Of a DNA stretch of 51,123 nucleotides, positions 1-8,167 are shown piece by piece. Source of the stretch: CAVUPF01 sp963777915 (lineage in GTDB: Bacteria; Actinomycetota; Thermoleophilia; Solirubrobacterales; 70-9); the NCBI GenBank assembly GCA_963777915.1, contig CAVZSH010000006.1, positions 1 through 51,123 on the forward strand. The letters run 5' to 3'. Each line of letters opens with the position of its first letter. The stretch's first letter is position 1. Under the pieces are notes generated by a model. It searched no databases. It saw nothing but the letters and a program-made list of their open reading frames with translations, and was not told the origin of the DNA. Position numbers and translations under genes: made by a program.

Positions 1-755
1 GTGCCAAGGGTCTGCTTGGCGTAGACCACCTCGATCGGGATCACCGCGGCGAAGAAGACGAAGGCGGCGCCTTGGGCGACCAGCAGGCGCCGCAACGTCG
101 CCCCCTCGCGGATGTAGGCGAGCCCGGCACGAACCCGTTCGCGTACCCGCCCCGGGTCCGGCTCGACGTGGGGAAGCGGCCCGGCGGTGAGCAAGATCCA
201 GCCGATCACGTAGAAGGAAGCGGCGTCGAGCAGCAGGGCCGACTGGACGCCGAAGCCGGCGACGACGAGGCCGGCGATGGCGGGGCCGACCGCGGCGCTC
301 CCGGTGAAGGCTACGTTGAGGACGGCATTGCCGGCCCGCAGCTCCCCCGCGGGCTCCAGCAGAGCCGCGACCACGGCGCGAGTCAGAGAACGGCCGGTCA
401 GCGCCAGCGCGCCGTCGATCGTCGCCAGGACGATCACCCCGCCGAGCGAGAAGTGAGTGGCCAGCAGTGCCAGGCCTCCGAATGCTGCCGCCTCGCCACA
501 GTAGATGACCGGCAGCGCGAAGCGCGGCGGCGGCTGCTCGACCCGGGCGACGAGGATCGGGGCGAGAAGGGCCGGAAGGAAGCGGGTGCCGAGAAAGAGC
601 CCGGCAGTCGCCAGGGCGCTGCCGGTGCGATCGAAGACGAGGATCGAGAGGGCGACAATCCCCATCCAGTCGCCTAGCTCGTTGACCGCGTAGGTCGTCG
701 CGAGGCGGCGGAAGAGGGGCTGTCGTAGAGGATCGCTCAGGCTTGGCCTACGCAT
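1..755 (-). CDS. MFS transporter, C-terminus outside window
   Basis: Reading the minus strand from an ATG at 755 gives about 251 codons with no stop before the window edge, so the C-terminal part is missing here. The N-terminus contains NELGDWMGIVALSILVFDR followed by alternating hydrophobic stretches and short basic loops (for example GRSLTRAVVAALLEP and GYIREGATLRRLL-type loops). This is the layout of the EntS/MFS_3 type of major facilitator exporter, a proton-driven membrane carrier usually exporting drugs or siderophores. Substrate cannot be told. At least six membrane segments are visible of the usual twelve. The upstream region (782-857) carries three copies of an ATGCAC-type repeat that could be an operator for this gene. 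Confidence 0.85.
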   Translation of the reverse strand, partial: MRRPSLSDPLRQPLFRRLATTYAVNELGDWMGIVALSILVFDRTGSALATAGLFLGTRFLPALLAPILVARVEQPPPRFALPVIYCGEAAAFGGLALLATHFSLGGVIVLATIDGALALTGRSLTRAVVAALLEPAGELRAGNAVLNVAFTGSAAVGPAIAGLVVAGFGVQSALLLDAASFYVIGWILLTAGPLPHVEPDPGRVRERVRAGLAYIREGATLRRLLVAQGAAFVFFAAVIPIEVVYAKQTLG

Positions 756-781
756 AGCTAGGCATGCGTCCTACCGCATTT

Positions 782-857
782 ATGCACAAGATTTCCTGCA
801 GATGCACAAGTTTCCGCCAAGCTGTGCTACAACCCTCAAAGCAAATGCACGACTTTC
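782..857. promoter_or_regulatory. Three ATGCACAAG-like direct repeats upstream of the MFS gene
   Basis: ATGCACAAG occurs at 782-790 and again at 802-810, exactly 20 bp apart (two helical turns), each followed by a TTTCC. A degenerate third copy (ATGCACGACTTTC) starts at 845. Helically phased repeats just upstream of the minus-strand MFS start are what one expects of a transcription-factor operator. No regulator gene for it is adjacent. Confidence 0.35.
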
Positions 858-915
858 AATGCCCAGTGCGCAGTTTGAGGGCTCCAACCAGCGAAGGGAA
901 AGACTTCATGGGCTT

Positions 916-947
916 CCATCACTAGACTTTTCCATCACTAGACTTTT
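916..947. repeat. Perfect tandem 16-bp duplication
   Basis: The unit CCATCACTAGACTTTT occurs twice in a row (916-931 and 932-947) with no mismatch. It lies in a non-coding stretch just upstream of an orphan terminator and looks like a slippage duplication. Confidence 0.9.
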
Positions 948-979
948 CACGGCAGCGATATTGATGCCGTGGATGCTTT

Positions 980-1015
980 GAAGGGCGCTCTTTAACGGGC
1001 GCCCTTCGTGTTTTC
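980..1015 (+). terminator. Rho-independent terminator with no gene upstream
   Basis: A perfect 9-bp stem GAAGGGCGC / GCGCCCTTC (980-988 and 999-1007) with a 10-nt loop is followed by GTGTTTTC. On the plus strand there is no coding gene between 756 and 980 for it to terminate, so it may end a small RNA or be left from a lost gene. It is also upstream of the HD-GYP gene at 1262. Confidence 0.65.
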
Positions 1016-1261
1016 TGGGCCATTGTTCCCGCACCTGCTCGCTTCCGATGCAATCCCGAAGCGCTCGTGCCGGCCTTGGGAAGCACCTCTCAATACGGCT
1101 AGATGCCTTGCGGGACAGCAATTCCCCGGCTACCTTGAGTTTCGACCGATTGCATATCCCGCAAGAACTGTCGGCGGTGCGCAGGGAATAGAGCGCCTTC
1201 CATGAATCTGTAGCCACAGTCGTGATGCCTGCCCCTCCCGACGCCTAACCCGACATGCCCG
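1016..1261. other. Non-coding stretch before the HD-GYP gene
   Basis: Together with 756-980 this makes a gap of about 500 bp. Beyond the repeats and the terminator listed separately I see no recognisable gene. Short open frames on both strands here have no familiar motif and no ribosome binding site. Confidence 0.5.
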
Positions 1262-2671
1262 ATGGCTAAGAAACGCCCAACCAGCCTCGCGATTGCTACT
1301 CAGCTTGTCGCGCTCGTCGCGACCGCGGCAATAGGCATCTGGCGTGCTCCGGAAGCAAACTGGGATCTTGCCTTGTTTGGGGTTCTGCTGGCCTTCTCGT
1401 TGTTCAGCTACCTCACCGCCGTTTCAACCGAATCGAAGGTCAAGGTATCCGGGACCTTCCTGGCTCTCGTCTTAGCAATGGTTTTCCTCGGTGGCACCCC
1501 TGCCGCGGTGATCGGCGTCGTGGCAATGCTCGTCGGCTGGCTGGCGCGGTGGCATGACGACGGGCACTACTTGCTCAACAACGTCCTCACCTACGCGGTC
1601 TTCCCGCTCGTGGGAGGGATCCTGTTCCACCACGGTGTCGCGGCAATCGGCCTCACCCCCTCTGATCCCGCCTTTTATATCTGCGTGTTCGCGCTCTTCC
1701 AAGTCGTACTGGCGATCAACTTTGTGATGATCGCGAGCTATGGGTGCTACGTCGAGAGAGTGCCTTTCTCTAGCAAGCTCCAGGTTCTGCCGCCAGTCCT
1801 TCCTTCTGAGTTCGCGAGCGCGATGCTCGCGGTTGCAGTCGCCTTCATCTACCACGTGATCGGCATCGCGGCGATCGCCCTATTCGGCATTGTGCTGATC
1901 ACCTTCCAGTACCTGCTTGGGCAGCTGCTGCTTTCTCAGCAGCGCGCTGAGGAGCTTGAGCGCCGCAGCAAGCAGCTGGCCAGCTTCCAGGTTGGGATGT
2001 TGAGCGCGATGTTGCGCACGCTTGACCTGCGCGACCAGATGACTGCCCGCCACAGCGCTGCGGTGGCCCGCTACTCGCGGGCGATTGCCCAGCGGGCCGG
2101 CTACTCCCGGCGTGAAGAGGAGCTCGTCCACATCGCTGCGCTGCTGCACGACATCGGAAAGTTCATCCTCCCCGACCGCATCCTCAAGGCCAACGTCCCG
2201 CTGACGGATGAGGACTGGATGCTGATCCGCCGCCACCCCCAGCAAGGGGCCCGCGTCGTCTCCTCGCTCGACGGCTACGGGCCGGTCGCCGAGGTCATCC
2301 TCGCCCACCACGAGCGAATCGACGGCAAGGGCTACCCGCGTGGCCTGGCCGGCGATGACATCCCTGAGCTGGCGCGGATCATCTCCGTCGCCGACACCTA
2401 TGACGTGATGACGGCCCGCGATTCCTATCGCTCCCCGACCTCCACCTATGAGGCGATGCAGGAGTTGCGCCGCGTCGCCGGCAAGCAGCTCGACGCCCGC
2501 TTCGTCGAGATCTTCATCGAGCTGCTCGAGGGCAAGGACGTCTCCTTCCAGCACGGTGAGGCGGCCGACTTCGAGAAGGAGCTGGCGCTGGAGGCGCGGA
2601 TCGAAGAGACCGCCAGCCCCACCAGCGACTCCGGCCGCTTCCAGGTGCCCGGGGGCGTCAGCGTCGGCTGA
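1262..2671 (+). CDS. Membrane-anchored HD-GYP phosphohydrolase (cyclic-di-GMP phosphodiesterase-like)
   Basis: A 469-aa protein. Residues 1 to about 220 are strongly hydrophobic with roughly six to eight membrane spans, resembling a MASE-type sensor. A short coiled linker rich in Gln, Glu and Arg (LLLSQQRAEELERRSKQLA) leads into an HD-GYP domain. The metal-binding HD motif is at about residue 296 (HDIGKF) and the signature HHERIDGKGYPRGL is complete, with GYP at about 357-359. Proteins of this family hydrolyse cyclic di-GMP or related dinucleotides at the inner face of the membrane. All catalytic residues seen are intact, so it is probably active. The ligand of the membrane part is unknown. 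A second HD-GYP protein lies at 49965-51086. Confidence 0.93.
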   Translation: MAKKRPTSLAIATQLVALVATAAIGIWRAPEANWDLALFGVLLAFSLFSYLTAVSTESKVKVSGTFLALVLAMVFLGGTPAAVIGVVAMLVGWLARWHDDGHYLLNNVLTYAVFPLVGGILFHHGVAAIGLTPSDPAFYICVFALFQVVLAINFVMIASYGCYVERVPFSSKLQVLPPVLPSEFASAMLAVAVAFIYHVIGIAAIALFGIVLITFQYLLGQLLLSQQRAEELERRSKQLASFQVGMLSAMLRTLDLRDQMTARHSAAVARYSRAIAQRAGYSRREEELVHIAALLHDIGKFILPDRILKANVPLTDEDWMLIRRHPQQGARVVSSLDGYGPVAEVILAHHERIDGKGYPRGLAGDDIPELARIISVADTYDVMTARDSYRSPTSTYEAMQELRRVAGKQLDARFVEIFIELLEGKDVSFQHGEAADFEKELALEARIEETASPTSDSGRFQVPGGVSVG

Positions 2672-2689
2672 CAGGTACGGTTGCGCGCG

Positions 2690-3721
2690 ATGCGCGCCGT
2701 CACCTACCAGGCCCCCGGCGAGGTCCGGGTCGAGGAGAAGCCGGATCCCGAGCTGACGGCAGCCGACGAGGCGCTCATCCAGGTCGAGGCGAGCGGCATC
2801 TGTGGCTCCGACCTCCACATCTACCACGGACGCGTGCCGGTGGAGCCCGGCTTCACTATCGGCCACGAGTTCGTCGGCACCGTGCTGGCCGTTGGGGATG
2901 AGGTCGAGCGCGTAGCCGTCGGCGACCGAGTGCTCGGCTGCTTCCACACAGCCTGCGCCACCTGCTCCGCCTGCCTGCGCGGCGACTACCACCGTTGCCG
3001 ACGCGGGCGCACCTTCGGACACGGCGCAAAGCTCGGCGACTTGCAGGGAGCCCAGGCCGAGAAGCTGCTGGTGCCGCGCGCCGAGCTGACCCTGCGGCGC
3101 GTGCCGGAGGGAATGTCCGCCAACGTCGCCCTGTTCGCCGGAGACGTGATGGGGACCGGCTACCACGCCGTCGCCCACGCCGGGATCCGCTCCGGCGACA
3201 CCGTCGCGGTGCTGGGTCTCGGCCCGGTCGGCCTCTGCGCTGTGCAGGCGGCGCGGGCGGCGGGTGCCGTCGGGGTCTTCGCGATCGACACGGTCGAGCA
3301 GCGCCTGGCGATGGCGGCTGATTTCGGCGCCACGCCGATCCACCTCACCGAGCAGGACCCGAAGCGGGTCGTGCGCTCGGCGACCGATGGCGGCGTCGAC
3401 ATCGTGGTCGATGCGGTAGGCGATCCCGCCCCATTGGAGATGGCGATCAGTCTCGCCCGGGACGCTGGCACGGTCTCGGGGATCGGGGCCTATGCTGGGC
3501 GCGGCGAGGTGCCGCTCGGGCTCGCCTGGTTGAAGGGCCTGACGCTGCGGCTCGGGCTCGCCAACGTGATCGCTCACGTAGATCGGGTGCTGGCGCTGAT
3601 CGAGGCCGGAGCGCTCGATCCCGCTCCGCTCGTCACCCACCACATGAAGCTCGACGAGGCGTCTCAGGCCTACGAGCTCTACGATCGACGCGAAGCGCTG
3701 AAGATCGTCTTGACGCCCTGA
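2690..3721 (+). CDS. Zinc-dependent alcohol dehydrogenase (MDR family)
   Basis: A 343-aa medium-chain dehydrogenase/reductase. I chose the ATG at 2690; a TTG nine bases upstream is in frame but less likely. Catalytic zinc ligands are in GICGSDLHIYHG and GHEFVG. The structural zinc lobe is the four-Cys cluster ACATCSACLRGDYHRC, and the NAD(P)-binding Rossmann motif is VLGLGPVGL. Such enzymes oxidise alcohols or reduce aldehydes in the cytosol. The substrate cannot be told; threonine, sorbitol and formaldehyde dehydrogenases share these motifs. It starts 18 bp after the HD-GYP gene, so the two may be co-transcribed. Confidence 0.92.
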   Translation: MRAVTYQAPGEVRVEEKPDPELTAADEALIQVEASGICGSDLHIYHGRVPVEPGFTIGHEFVGTVLAVGDEVERVAVGDRVLGCFHTACATCSACLRGDYHRCRRGRTFGHGAKLGDLQGAQAEKLLVPRAELTLRRVPEGMSANVALFAGDVMGTGYHAVAHAGIRSGDTVAVLGLGPVGLCAVQAARAAGAVGVFAIDTVEQRLAMAADFGATPIHLTEQDPKRVVRSATDGGVDIVVDAVGDPAPLEMAISLARDAGTVSGIGAYAGRGEVPLGLAWLKGLTLRLGLANVIAHVDRVLALIEAGALDPAPLVTHHMKLDEASQAYELYDRREALKIVLTP

Positions 3722-3748
3722 GCAGCCTTTCGCCGATCTGGGGCTGCT
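3721..3748 (+). terminator. Weak hairpin after the dehydrogenase gene
   Basis: AGCAGCC at 3721-3727 pairs with GGCTGCT at 3742-3748 around a 14-nt loop, directly after the stop codon. There is no T-tract, so it may be a weak terminator or a transcript-end stabiliser between two convergent genes. Confidence 0.3.
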
Positions 3749-3773
3749 CGTCCCCGATGACAGAGCTCAGCAG

Positions 3774-4562
3774 TCAGGACACCGCGGCTGCCGCGCCGGT
3801 CTTTGACGGATTGCGATGGCGGTGGAACATCTCTTCAACCCAGCGATAGCCGCGGCGCTCCTTCAGCGGGGCCCGGAATCGCTCGACCCCGACCGGCGGC
3901 TCTTCGTCCACCGGCAGAGGACCCTCGGCGGGGAGGACCAGAGGGTAAAACAGCGACGCCGCGGTGAGGTCGGCGACGCTGAAGCCCTCGCCGACGAGAT
4001 AGTCGTTGGAGCCGAGCTCAGTGTCGAGTCGGTCGAGGGCGACCAGCACCTTGGCGCGGGCCCGCTCGGCTGCCTCAGGGCTGCGGACCCCGAAGCGCAG
4101 GCCGGTGTAGGTGCGCGCGTAGGTCGCGGCGGGGCGGCTCATGCGTGCCAGCGGCCCGGGCGCGGTGCGTTCCATCAACTGGGCGAAGCGCTCCGGGTCG
4201 TTGCCGAGCTCGTGAAAGACGAGAAGGCGGATGTGTGGTCCCAGCTCCTCATCGAAGAAGTCCTCCAGCTCCAGGGCGCGGCGGCGCTGCTCGGGGTCCT
4301 CGGGATAGAGAGACGGCTCAGGGGAGCGCTCCTCCAGGGCGGCGATGATCGCGGTCGAGTCGCCGATCCGCCGCCCGTCCAGCTCGATCACCGGGAAGGT
4401 TTTGTGTGTGCCGCGGGTGAGCCAGAGTGCGACCGGGATGTGGGCGCCGGGCACCGGGGCGCGGCGCTTGTGCTCGATCCCCTTGTAGGCGAGGGCCCAG
4501 CGCGCCTTCTCGCTGTAATGGGAGACGTCGATCTGCCAGAGGGTGGGGAGGGAGTCGCTCAT
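3774..4562 (-). CDS. Glutathione S-transferase family protein
   Basis: About 262 aa. The N-terminal thioredoxin-like half has the GST pattern (VSHYSEKARWALAYKGIEH, then KTFPVIELDGRRIGDSTAI, with the conserved cis-Pro and the Asp-Ser glutathione gamma-Glu site). The C-terminal half is helical (DRLDTELGSNDYLVGEGFSVADL, the N-capping box of GSTs). Actinobacteria usually lack glutathione, so the thiol used may be different. I chose the ATG at 4562; an upstream ATG at 4598 would leave only 3 bp to the divergent gene at 4602. The two genes share a promoter region of about 40 bp. Confidence 0.85.
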   Translation of the reverse strand: MSDSLPTLWQIDVSHYSEKARWALAYKGIEHKRRAPVPGAHIPVALWLTRGTHKTFPVIELDGRRIGDSTAIIAALEERSPEPSLYPEDPEQRRRALELEDFFDEELGPHIRLLVFHELGNDPERFAQLMERTAPGPLARMSRPAATYARTYTGLRFGVRSPEAAERARAKVLVALDRLDTELGSNDYLVGEGFSVADLTAASLFYPLVLPAEGPLPVDEEPPVGVERFRAPLKERRGYRWVEEMFHRHRNPSKTGAAAAVS

Positions 4563-4601
4563 TGCGTCCTTGTCGCCGTCGTGGCAGCATAGAGGCAAGC
4601 T

Positions 4602-4880
4602 ATGGCCCTGCTGAGTGACGCCGAAATCGAGGCCCGCCTTGCCGAGTTGGCGGGCTGGCGACGCGATGGAGACTCGATCGTCAAGTCATTTGACCGCGGC
4701 GACTTCGTCGGCTCGGTCAGATTCGTCGAGAGCCTGGTCGAGCCGGCCGAGGCGATGAGTCACCACCCCGACCTGGAGATCTCCTGGAGTGAGGTCAAGG
4801 TAACGATCTCGACCCACTCCGAGGGCGGGCTCACCGCCGCCGATTTCGAGCTGGCGGCCAAGATCGACGCGCGCGCATAG
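4602..4880 (+). CDS. Pterin-4a-carbinolamine dehydratase
   Basis: A 92-aa protein of full family length. The family core is clear: EAMSHHPDLEISWSEVKV, followed by a T-H-x-x-x-G-L-T-x-x-D-F-x-L-A pattern. The paired histidines and the following Pro-Asp are the active-site signature of the PCD/DCoH fold. The enzyme dehydrates 4a-hydroxytetrahydropterin after aromatic amino-acid hydroxylation. No hydroxylase gene is present in the window, so the pathway partner is elsewhere, or the protein has another pterin (for example molybdopterin-related) role. Confidence 0.93.
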   Translation: MALLSDAEIEARLAELAGWRRDGDSIVKSFDRGDFVGSVRFVESLVEPAEAMSHHPDLEISWSEVKVTISTHSEGGLTAADFELAAKIDARA

Positions 4881-4890
4881 GGTGGCCTCG

Positions 4891-5445
4891 ATGATGCGGT
4901 CGCCCCTCAGTGCCTTCTTCGGCCTCGCGGTGGCCTGCGCGCTGGGTCTGGTCCTCGCGGGGTGCGGCGGTGGGGGCTCGACGACCACCGTTATTGACAA
5001 GACGGTCACCGTGACGCAGCCGACGACGAGCACTGCCACCTCGACGAGCGCTCAGACACACACAAGCCCCGAAGAAGAACCCCCCTCGCGAACCGTCCGC
5101 CTCTCGACCTTCCGCAGCCCCACCGGCGTCATCGGTTGCGTGCTGCTCGACGGCGTCGCCCGCTGTGACATCTCTAAGCGCAACTGGTCGCCGCCGTCCC
5201 GCCCGGCCAGCTGCCCGGACGTCGTCGACTTCGGCCAGGGTCTTGAGGTGGGGCGCTCGGGACCGGGGAGGTTCGTCTGCGCCGGCGACACCGCCCTCGA
5301 CCCAACCGGTACGCCGCTGCCCTACGGCACCGCTTCACGGTTTGGCGGCTTTGCCTGCGTAAGTCGCTCGACCGGCATGACCTGCGCCGACCCTGCGACC
5401 GGGCACGGGTTCTTCATCAGCATCCAGAGCTATCGGGCGTTCTGA
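4891..5445 (+). CDS. Secreted lipoprotein of unknown function
   Basis: About 184 aa, from the first of two adjacent ATG codons at 4891; a GTG at 4882 is also possible. The N-terminus is a lipoprotein signal peptide: MMRSPLSAFFGLAVACALGL, then the lipobox LAGC followed by a Gly stretch. A Thr/Ser-rich linker of about 45 residues leads to a compact domain with six cysteines in C-V-L, A-R-C-D, S-C-P-D, V-C-A-G-D, F-A-C-V and T-C-A-D contexts. That spacing suggests three disulfides on the outer surface. I do not recognise the domain by name. It follows the dehydratase gene by 10 bp. Confidence 0.8.
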   Translation: MMRSPLSAFFGLAVACALGLVLAGCGGGGSTTTVIDKTVTVTQPTTSTATSTSAQTHTSPEEEPPSRTVRLSTFRSPTGVIGCVLLDGVARCDISKRNWSPPSRPASCPDVVDFGQGLEVGRSGPGRFVCAGDTALDPTGTPLPYGTASRFGGFACVSRSTGMTCADPATGHGFFISIQSYRAF

Positions 5446-5449
5446 GCCG

Positions 5450-5797
5450 TTGGCCAAGCGAAAGCAGCGCCGGTCCCCGCAGAAAGCGCCGACCGTTGAC
5501 TACACCGATGCCGAGGGAAATGTCCTTACCCTTCGCCAGTCGCTCAGCGCCACCACGATCGCCAAGATCGGCGAGCCCCCGGCCGGTGCGGCGACGTCGT
5601 TCGAGGACGCCTGGCGCCGTCGCTCGGAGCTGCTCTTCGAGCGACTCGCGGTCCGTTGGGAGATCGCCGGCCTGCCGCTCTCCGACCAGGCGATGCTGCT
5701 CGGTCGCTACCGCATGGCTGACCCCGAGTCCCAGCGCTGGGTCCGCGAGACGATCGCCGAGCACCTGGAGCGCTATATCCCCGAGCTGTCGGGTTAA
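5450..5797 (+). CDS. Hypothetical protein, 115 aa
   Basis: A small soluble protein starting at a TTG four bases after the lipoprotein stop. The N-terminus is very basic (MAKRKQRRSPQKAP). The rest is mixed alpha-helical, with EDAWRRRSELLFERLAVRWE and LLGRYRMADPESQRWVRETI helices. I see no catalytic motif and cannot name a family. The tight spacing suggests translational coupling to the lipoprotein gene. Base composition and codon use look native. Confidence 0.65.
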   Translation: MAKRKQRRSPQKAPTVDYTDAEGNVLTLRQSLSATTIAKIGEPPAGAATSFEDAWRRRSELLFERLAVRWEIAGLPLSDQAMLLGRYRMADPESQRWVRETIAEHLERYIPELSG

Positions 5798-5832
5798 CTG
5801 CGGAGGGCCGCGGGCGCCGCTAGCGTGAGCCC

Positions 5833-6249
5833 GTGGCCGAGAAGCTGAGAGTCAACGAGCGGCTGTCGCTCCCGCTCGGTGAGGTCGAGTTGCGTGCCAG
5901 CCGATCCTCCGGCCCCGGTGGTCAGCATGCCAACGTCACCGCCTCGCGGGTCGAAGCGGTGTTCGATGTCGAGGCGTCGGCGACGCTAGATGGACCACAG
6001 CGGGAGCGCTTGCTCGAACGGGTCGGCCCGCTGGTCACCGCCGTCGCCCAGGACGCTCGCAGCCAGGCTCGAAACCGGGAGCTGGCTCTGAAGCGGCTCG
6101 CCGAAAAGCTCTCGGTGGCGCTTCGGGAGCCGCGCCGTCGCCGTCCGACCCGACCGACTCCCGCCTCTCGGGAGCGGCGCTTGGTGCAAAAGCGCCGAAC
6201 CGGAGATCGCAAGCGCATCCGCCGCAGGCCTGCGGCCGAGGGCGACTGA
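5833..6249 (+). CDS. arfB: Alternative ribosome-rescue factor ArfB (GGQ-domain peptidyl-tRNA hydrolase)
   Basis: A 138-aa protein from a GTG start. The GGQ motif is in RASRSSGPGGQHANVTASR, matching the catalytic loop of class I release factors. The C-terminal tail is long and arginine/lysine rich (RRRRPTRP...KRRTGDRKRIRRR), as in ArfB/YaeJ/ICT1, where the tail threads into the empty mRNA channel. It hydrolyses peptidyl-tRNA on ribosomes stalled at mRNA ends. The length and the absence of a codon-recognition domain separate it from RF1 and RF2. Confidence 0.92.
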   Translation: MAEKLRVNERLSLPLGEVELRASRSSGPGGQHANVTASRVEAVFDVEASATLDGPQRERLLERVGPLVTAVAQDARSQARNRELALKRLAEKLSVALREPRRRRPTRPTPASRERRLVQKRRTGDRKRIRRRPAAEGD

Positions 6250-6315
6250 GCAAGCGGGCGACCAGAAGGCGGGCTGGGAGAATCGGGTCGTGGAGACCTC
6301 GGCGGCGGCGAATCT

Positions 6316-7365
6316 GTGAGCGCGGCGGCCGAAGAGGCCAAGGCGAGGATCGCGAGACGCTTGCGCTCTCAGTCCGCGGCCTGCGGGCGGCGCGGTTCGC
6401 GGCTCTACGAGCACCTGCTGCGCTGTGCCGCGGAGGACCTCGAAGCCGGTGGTCCCACCTGGACGGTGCTCTGCGGCCATGAGGACGACCCGGGCACATC
6501 GGCGCTCGCCCTGCGCTTCATGGGCGTCGTCAATCGCCTTGCTCTCGACGGCCGCGAGCCCGAGCTCGCCGCCTGCTACCGAGATGCCGGTCGCGACCCG
6601 ACGGAGGTGTGGCGGGAGTTCAGGGCGACGCTTGAGCGCAACGCCGATGTCCTGCGCCAGCTGGTGGATCGTCCCGTGCAAACCAATGAGGTGGGACGAT
6701 GCGCCGCGCTCCTGGCCGGCTTTCTCACGGTTGCGGTCGAGGCCGGCCTTCCTCTGCGGCTCTTGGAGGTGGGGGCGAGTGCCGGCCTTAACCTGCGCTG
6801 GGACCGATATCGCTACCTCGCCGAGGGCTACTCCTGGGGGCCGGCGGAATCCCCGGTGGCGATCGAGTTCGAGCTGAACGGTAAGAGGTTCCCTGACGTG
6901 GCGGCGGTGCAGGTCGTCCAGCGGCGCGGCTGCGATGCCGCGCCGCTGGACCCCTCCAGCGCGGAAGGGCGGCTCACCCTGCTGTCCTACATCTGGCCCG
7001 ACCAGGTGGCCCGGATCGAGCGGATGCGCGCGGCTCTCGCGCTGGCGGAGCAGGAGGAGGCGGTCAGGGTCGAACGCGAAGGCGCGGCGCCCTGGATTGC
7101 GCGCAGGCTGCTCAACGTCAGGCCGGGCATCGCATCCGTCGTCTACCACTCCTTCGTGGCCCAGTACATGGGCAAGGAGGAGCGCGCGGCCTTCATCTCC
7201 CACCTGCGCAAGGCGGGCGAGCGGGCGAGCGCCGATGCGCCCCTAGCCTGGCTTCGGATGGAGCTTGCCGGCGATTTAGCAAACGTCCGCCTGACGATCT
7301 GGCCCGGCGGCGAGGAGCGCTGCCTCGCGCGAGCCGACGTTCACGGCAGCCCGGTCTATGTCTGA
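6316..7365 (+). CDS. DUF2332 family protein
   Basis: A 349-aa protein from a GTG start. It carries the features of DUF2332: an N-terminal helical region with SAACGRRGSRLYEHLL, the motif QTNEVGRCAALLAGF, then LRLLEVGASAGLNLRWDRY, a glycine-rich loop like that of Rossmann methyltransferases. VVYHSFVAQYM follows near the C-terminus. The biochemical role of the family is not established; the glycine loop suggests, but does not prove, nucleotide or SAM binding. It is a single gene downstream of arfB with 66 bp between. Confidence 0.85.
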   Translation: MSAAAEEAKARIARRLRSQSAACGRRGSRLYEHLLRCAAEDLEAGGPTWTVLCGHEDDPGTSALALRFMGVVNRLALDGREPELAACYRDAGRDPTEVWREFRATLERNADVLRQLVDRPVQTNEVGRCAALLAGFLTVAVEAGLPLRLLEVGASAGLNLRWDRYRYLAEGYSWGPAESPVAIEFELNGKRFPDVAAVQVVQRRGCDAAPLDPSSAEGRLTLLSYIWPDQVARIERMRAALALAEQEEAVRVEREGAAPWIARRLLNVRPGIASVVYHSFVAQYMGKEERAAFISHLRKAGERASADAPLAWLRMELAGDLANVRLTIWPGGEERCLARADVHGSPVYV

Positions 7366-7379
7366 TTGGTGAACTGGCA

Positions 7380-7648
7380 GGGCACAAGGCTGAGCTGTGC
7401 CAGCTCGTGGTCGCGTCAGGGATGCTGCGTCGTGGCACCTCAGCGTCACCGAGGTCTGTTTCGCAGTCGGCTGCTCGTCGCTGGGCACCTTCAGCAGTGG
7501 CTTCACCGACCTGGTCGGTATGCCGTCCAGCACCTACCGGCGCCACGAGGCGCGCGCGACAGCGGGGAGGCCGTCGTGCGTGGCGAAACAGGTGACCAAA
7601 CCGATCAGGAATCGAGAAGCGCCGGTCACCGAGCCGCAGCTAGAGTGA
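7380..7648 (+). pseudogene. Relic of an AraC-family regulator (C-terminal DNA-binding end)
   Basis: A frame around 7430-7560 reads LSVTEVCFAVGCSSLGTFSS, then FTDLVGMPSSTYRR. This is the second helix-turn-helix and terminal signature of AraC/XylS regulators. The N-terminal two thirds are absent: the preceding gene stops at 7365, and the stretch in between has no homologous sequence in frame. In actinobacteria such regulators commonly precede VOC (glyoxalase-fold) genes, and VOC sequences do follow here. It is a truncated remnant rather than a gene. Confidence 0.65.
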
Positions 7649-7652
7649 CCGC

Positions 7653-7735
7653 CATGAACATCACCATTTCACTCGACCCATACGGCGGATGCGCTGGATC
7701 ACGGTCGGCCCCGCCGACCAGCCCGACACGTTGAT
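7653..7735 (+). pseudogene. Relic of a VOC (glyoxalase-fold) gene
   Basis: ATGAACATCACCATTTCACT starts a frame reading MNITIS, as in actinobacterial VOC proteins. After an internal deletion and a frame change, the sequence from 7689 reads MRWITVGPADQPDTLIS, a stretch typical of the middle of the same family. The gene has therefore lost most of its first half and all of its end. It lies between the AraC relic and the intact VOC gene. Confidence 0.6.
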
Positions 7736-7810
7736 TTCCGGGCTTCCCGTTCGTCTTTAAGCTCGACAAGACACACCGGGTCGATGTGACCCACGACTTC
7801 AGGAGTGACC

Positions 7811-8167
7811 ATGACCGGCTCTTCCACCCAGGGAATCAAGACCGTGCTGCATCCCGTGTCCGACCTGGCGAGCGCCAAGGCGGTGTACGCCGCCCTGCTC
7901 GGCTTCCCGCCGCAGCACGACGGGTCCTACTACGTCGGCTTTGAGGCCGAGGGCCAGCACATCGGGCTGGTGCCGGGCGGTGGACCGCAGGGGATGACCT
8001 CGCCGGTGGCCTACTGGCACGTGCCGGACATCGAGGCGAAGCTGGCCGAGGTGACCGCCGCGGGTGCCACCGTGAAGGAGCCCGCGCACGATGTCGGTGG
8101 CGGCCGCCTGGTGGCCACCTTCACCGACCCCGACGGCAACGTCCTCGGGCTGCTTCAGGACCGATGA
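7811..8167 (+). CDS. VOC family protein (glyoxalase/bleomycin-resistance fold)
   Basis: A 118-aa protein. The ATG at 7811 is preceded by AGGAG at 7801-7805, so it is preferred to the GTG at 7805. Two beta-alpha-beta-beta-beta modules are visible: KTVLHPVSDLASAKAVYAAL with GSYYVGFEAEGQHIGLVPGG, and VAYWHVPDIEAKLAEVTAAG with FTDPDGNVLGLLQD. Metal-ligand positions His (KTVLHP) and Glu are only partly kept, so catalysis is uncertain; it may be a binding or resistance protein. It is the one intact survivor of an AraC-VOC-VOC cluster. Confidence 0.88.
   Translation: MTGSSTQGIKTVLHPVSDLASAKAVYAALLGFPPQHDGSYYVGFEAEGQHIGLVPGGGPQGMTSPVAYWHVPDIEAKLAEVTAAGATVKEPAHDVGGGRLVATFTDPDGNVLGLLQDR

Noticed and set aside
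72..677. 201-aa plus-strand frame near the left edge
   Set aside because: Antisense shadow of the MFS transporter, which has clear membrane helices on the minus strand.
1880..3643. 587-aa open frame on the minus strand
   Set aside because: It is antisense to the HD-GYP and dehydrogenase genes, which have full motif sets; the translation is His/Asp/Gly-rich nonsense typical of high-GC shadows.
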